Shown here: positions 49,191 to 50,189 of the stretch, one piece after another
How positions within the stretch are numbered: the first letter of the stretch is position 1
Layout of the letters: every line of letters starts with the position of its first letter
Assembly: GCA_964485635.1 (NCBI GenBank)
Contig: CAZAJS010000001.1
Span: forward strand, 1 to 50,189
Length of the DNA stretch: 50,189 bases
DNA from: CAZAJS01 sp964485635
GTDB taxonomy: Bacteria > Pseudomonadota > Gammaproteobacteria > Francisellales > Francisellaceae
Direction: 5' to 3'
Made by a program: the position numbers and the translations under genes
Notes under the pieces: generated by a model
The model's database searches: none
The model's input: the letters and a program-made list of their open reading frames with translations, nothing else
What the model was told of the DNA's origin: nothing

Positions 49191-50189
49191 ATGCGAATGG
49201 ATCAATTTACCAATAAATTCCAAGAAGCAATCGAACAAGCACAACAGACAGCCCAAAACCATAATCACTCAATGATTGAGCCGGTGCATGTTTTAAAAGT
49301 ATTATTAGATGATGATCACGGAATCATTAAATCAGTCATTACACAAGCTGGGGGGCAAGCTGATCTTATAAAAAGTAAAGCGGATCAAGCTATTAGTCAT
49401 TTAGCGACCTCATCACATACACAAGTCCAACCGTCAAATGCGTTGGTTCGTGTATTGCAAACAATGAATCAGCATGCCCAAAATCAGCAAGATCATTATA
49501 TTTCTAGTGAATGGTTTTTATTAGCTGCATTTGATGATATGACGGTTGAGAAAATATTCAAAGCCGGTGGGCTTAGCAAGGCGAATGTTGAGCAAGCAAT
49601 TATGAATGTTCGAGGCAGTCAACGTGTTGAAAGTCCAAATGCTGAAGAACTGCAAGAAGCATTGAAAAAGTATACCATTGACCAAACAGCTCGGGCCAAA
49701 GAAGGAAAAATTGACCCAGTCATTGGACGAGATAATGAAATACGTCGAACCATCCAAGTTCTACAACGTCGGACTAAAAATAATCCCGTTTTAATTGGTG
49801 AAGCTGGTGTAGGGAAAACAGCTATTGTCGAAGGGCTTGCTCAGCGTATTGTCAATCGTGAAGTTCCAGAAGGATTGCAAGATAAAAAGATTTTATCCTT
49901 AGATATGGGCGGATTGCTTGCTGGGGCTAAATATCGAGGTGATTTTGAAGAACGTTTAAAAGCAGTGTTAAAAGATATTAGTGAGCAACAAGGCAAGGTT
50001 ATTTTATTTATTGATGAAATTCACACAATGGTTGGAGCCGGTAAAACAGAAGGCTCAATGGACGCAGGGAATATGCTCAAACCAGCCTTAGCGCGAGGTG
50101 AATTACACTGTGTAGGTGCAACAACCCTTGATGAATATCGTGAAAATATTGAAAAAGATCCTGCTTTAGAGCGTCGCTTTCAAAAAGTA
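49191..50189 (+). CDS. clpB: ATP-dependent disaggregase ClpB, 5' part (runs off the window)
   Basis: The first 333 codons of ClpB are present. The start has an excellent AAGGAGG six bases upstream and reads MRMDQFTNKFQEAIEQAQ. The Clp N-terminal repeat domain (about 1-145) is followed by the first AAA+ module, with KYTIDQTARAKEGKIDPVIG near residue 163, Walker A GEAGVGKT (203-210) and Walker B VILFIDEIHTM (269-279). The rest, including the middle coiled coil and second AAA+ domain, lies beyond the window. ClpB rescues aggregated proteins with DnaK. Heat-shock control is suggested by the upstream promoter. Confidence 0.97.
   Translation, partial: MRMDQFTNKFQEAIEQAQQTAQNHNHSMIEPVHVLKVLLDDDHGIIKSVITQAGGQADLIKSKADQAISHLATSSHTQVQPSNALVRVLQTMNQHAQNQQDHYISSEWFLLAAFDDMTVEKIFKAGGLSKANVEQAIMNVRGSQRVESPNAEELQEALKKYTIDQTARAKEGKIDPVIGRDNEIRRTIQVLQRRTKNNPVLIGEAGVGKTAIVEGLAQRIVNREVPEGLQDKKILSLDMGGLLAGAKYRGDFEERLKAVLKDISEQQGKVILFIDEIHTMVGAGKTEGSMDAGNMLKPALARGELHCVGATTLDEYRENIEKDPALERRFQKV

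Noticed and set aside
1..50189. CRISPR arrays, tRNA genes, insertion sequences, toxin-antitoxin or defence islands
   Set aside because: I looked for spaced direct repeats, T-arm-like GGTTCGA-type motifs, transposases and known defence domains and saw none. A tRNAscan or defence-finder run would be decisive.

Overview
The window is a 50 kb piece of a gammaproteobacterial chromosome with moderately low G+C (about 40% by eye, not computed), standard genetic code and very tight gene packing. No interval longer than about 250 bases lacks a gene. I see no tRNA, rRNA, CRISPR array, insertion sequence or prophage. Several things point to a relative of Francisella rather than an enteric or Legionella-type organism. 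EF-G is followed directly by S10 with no tuf gene. The rpsB-tsf-pyrH-frr-uppS-cdsA block lies just upstream of the str/S10/spc/alpha ribosomal block. L17 carries an internal insertion of about 20 residues. RpoA has the divergent dimerisation region that, as I recall it, marks one of the two non-identical Francisella alpha subunits. The base composition looks higher than Francisella proper, so a sister lineage is more likely. This placement rests on recalled sequences and gene orders, not on a search.

Layout. 98-3071 (minus strand): nfeD, a slipin and a YhhQ-type queuosine-precursor transporter. 3232-3750 (minus): a small lipoprotein with a single cyanovirin-like repeat. 3928-7273 (plus): map, a coiled-coil KfrA-like protein, 7Fe ferredoxin, gmhB and a PlsC-type acyltransferase, mostly overlapping; folA converges on them. 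7823-12519: rpsB (behind a structured leader), tsf, pyrH, frr, uppS and cdsA. 12536-14325: a membrane-anchored sialidase-fold protein coupled to a polytopic membrane protein. 14294-16063: radC, dut, pgsA. 16184-32979: the ribosomal superblock from rpsL to rplQ, with visible promoters before rpsL, rplN and rpsM. 33061-33918: an outer-membrane protein that looks like a VirB9/CagX-type beta domain joined to a beta-barrel. 34012-35901: htpG behind a sigma32-type promoter.

36138-43317 is the accessory part: a surface-glycan set (WaaE-like GT2, GT4, Stealth phosphotransferase, APH-fold kinase, GT32, WaaL/Wzy-type ligase), interrupted by trhO. 43371-44446 (minus): rdgB and msrA, the latter broken by ten Ns in the assembly. 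44561-49097: proC, yggT, a DUF167 gene, comEC and an alkyladenine DNA glycosylase, mostly overlapping. The window ends inside clpB, which also has a sigma32-like promoter.

Most of the window is core translation, envelope and stress machinery. gmhB, the GT2/GT4 pair and WaaL together imply a heptose-containing LPS core with a ligated polymer, and Stealth, the APH-like kinase and GT32 may decorate it. I did not find a clear new defence or mobile system. The best leads are the VirB9-like/barrel fusion protein, the divergent RpoA, the sialidase-like/membrane pair, the half-cyanovirin lipoprotein and the Stealth-kinase-GT32 glycan cluster.
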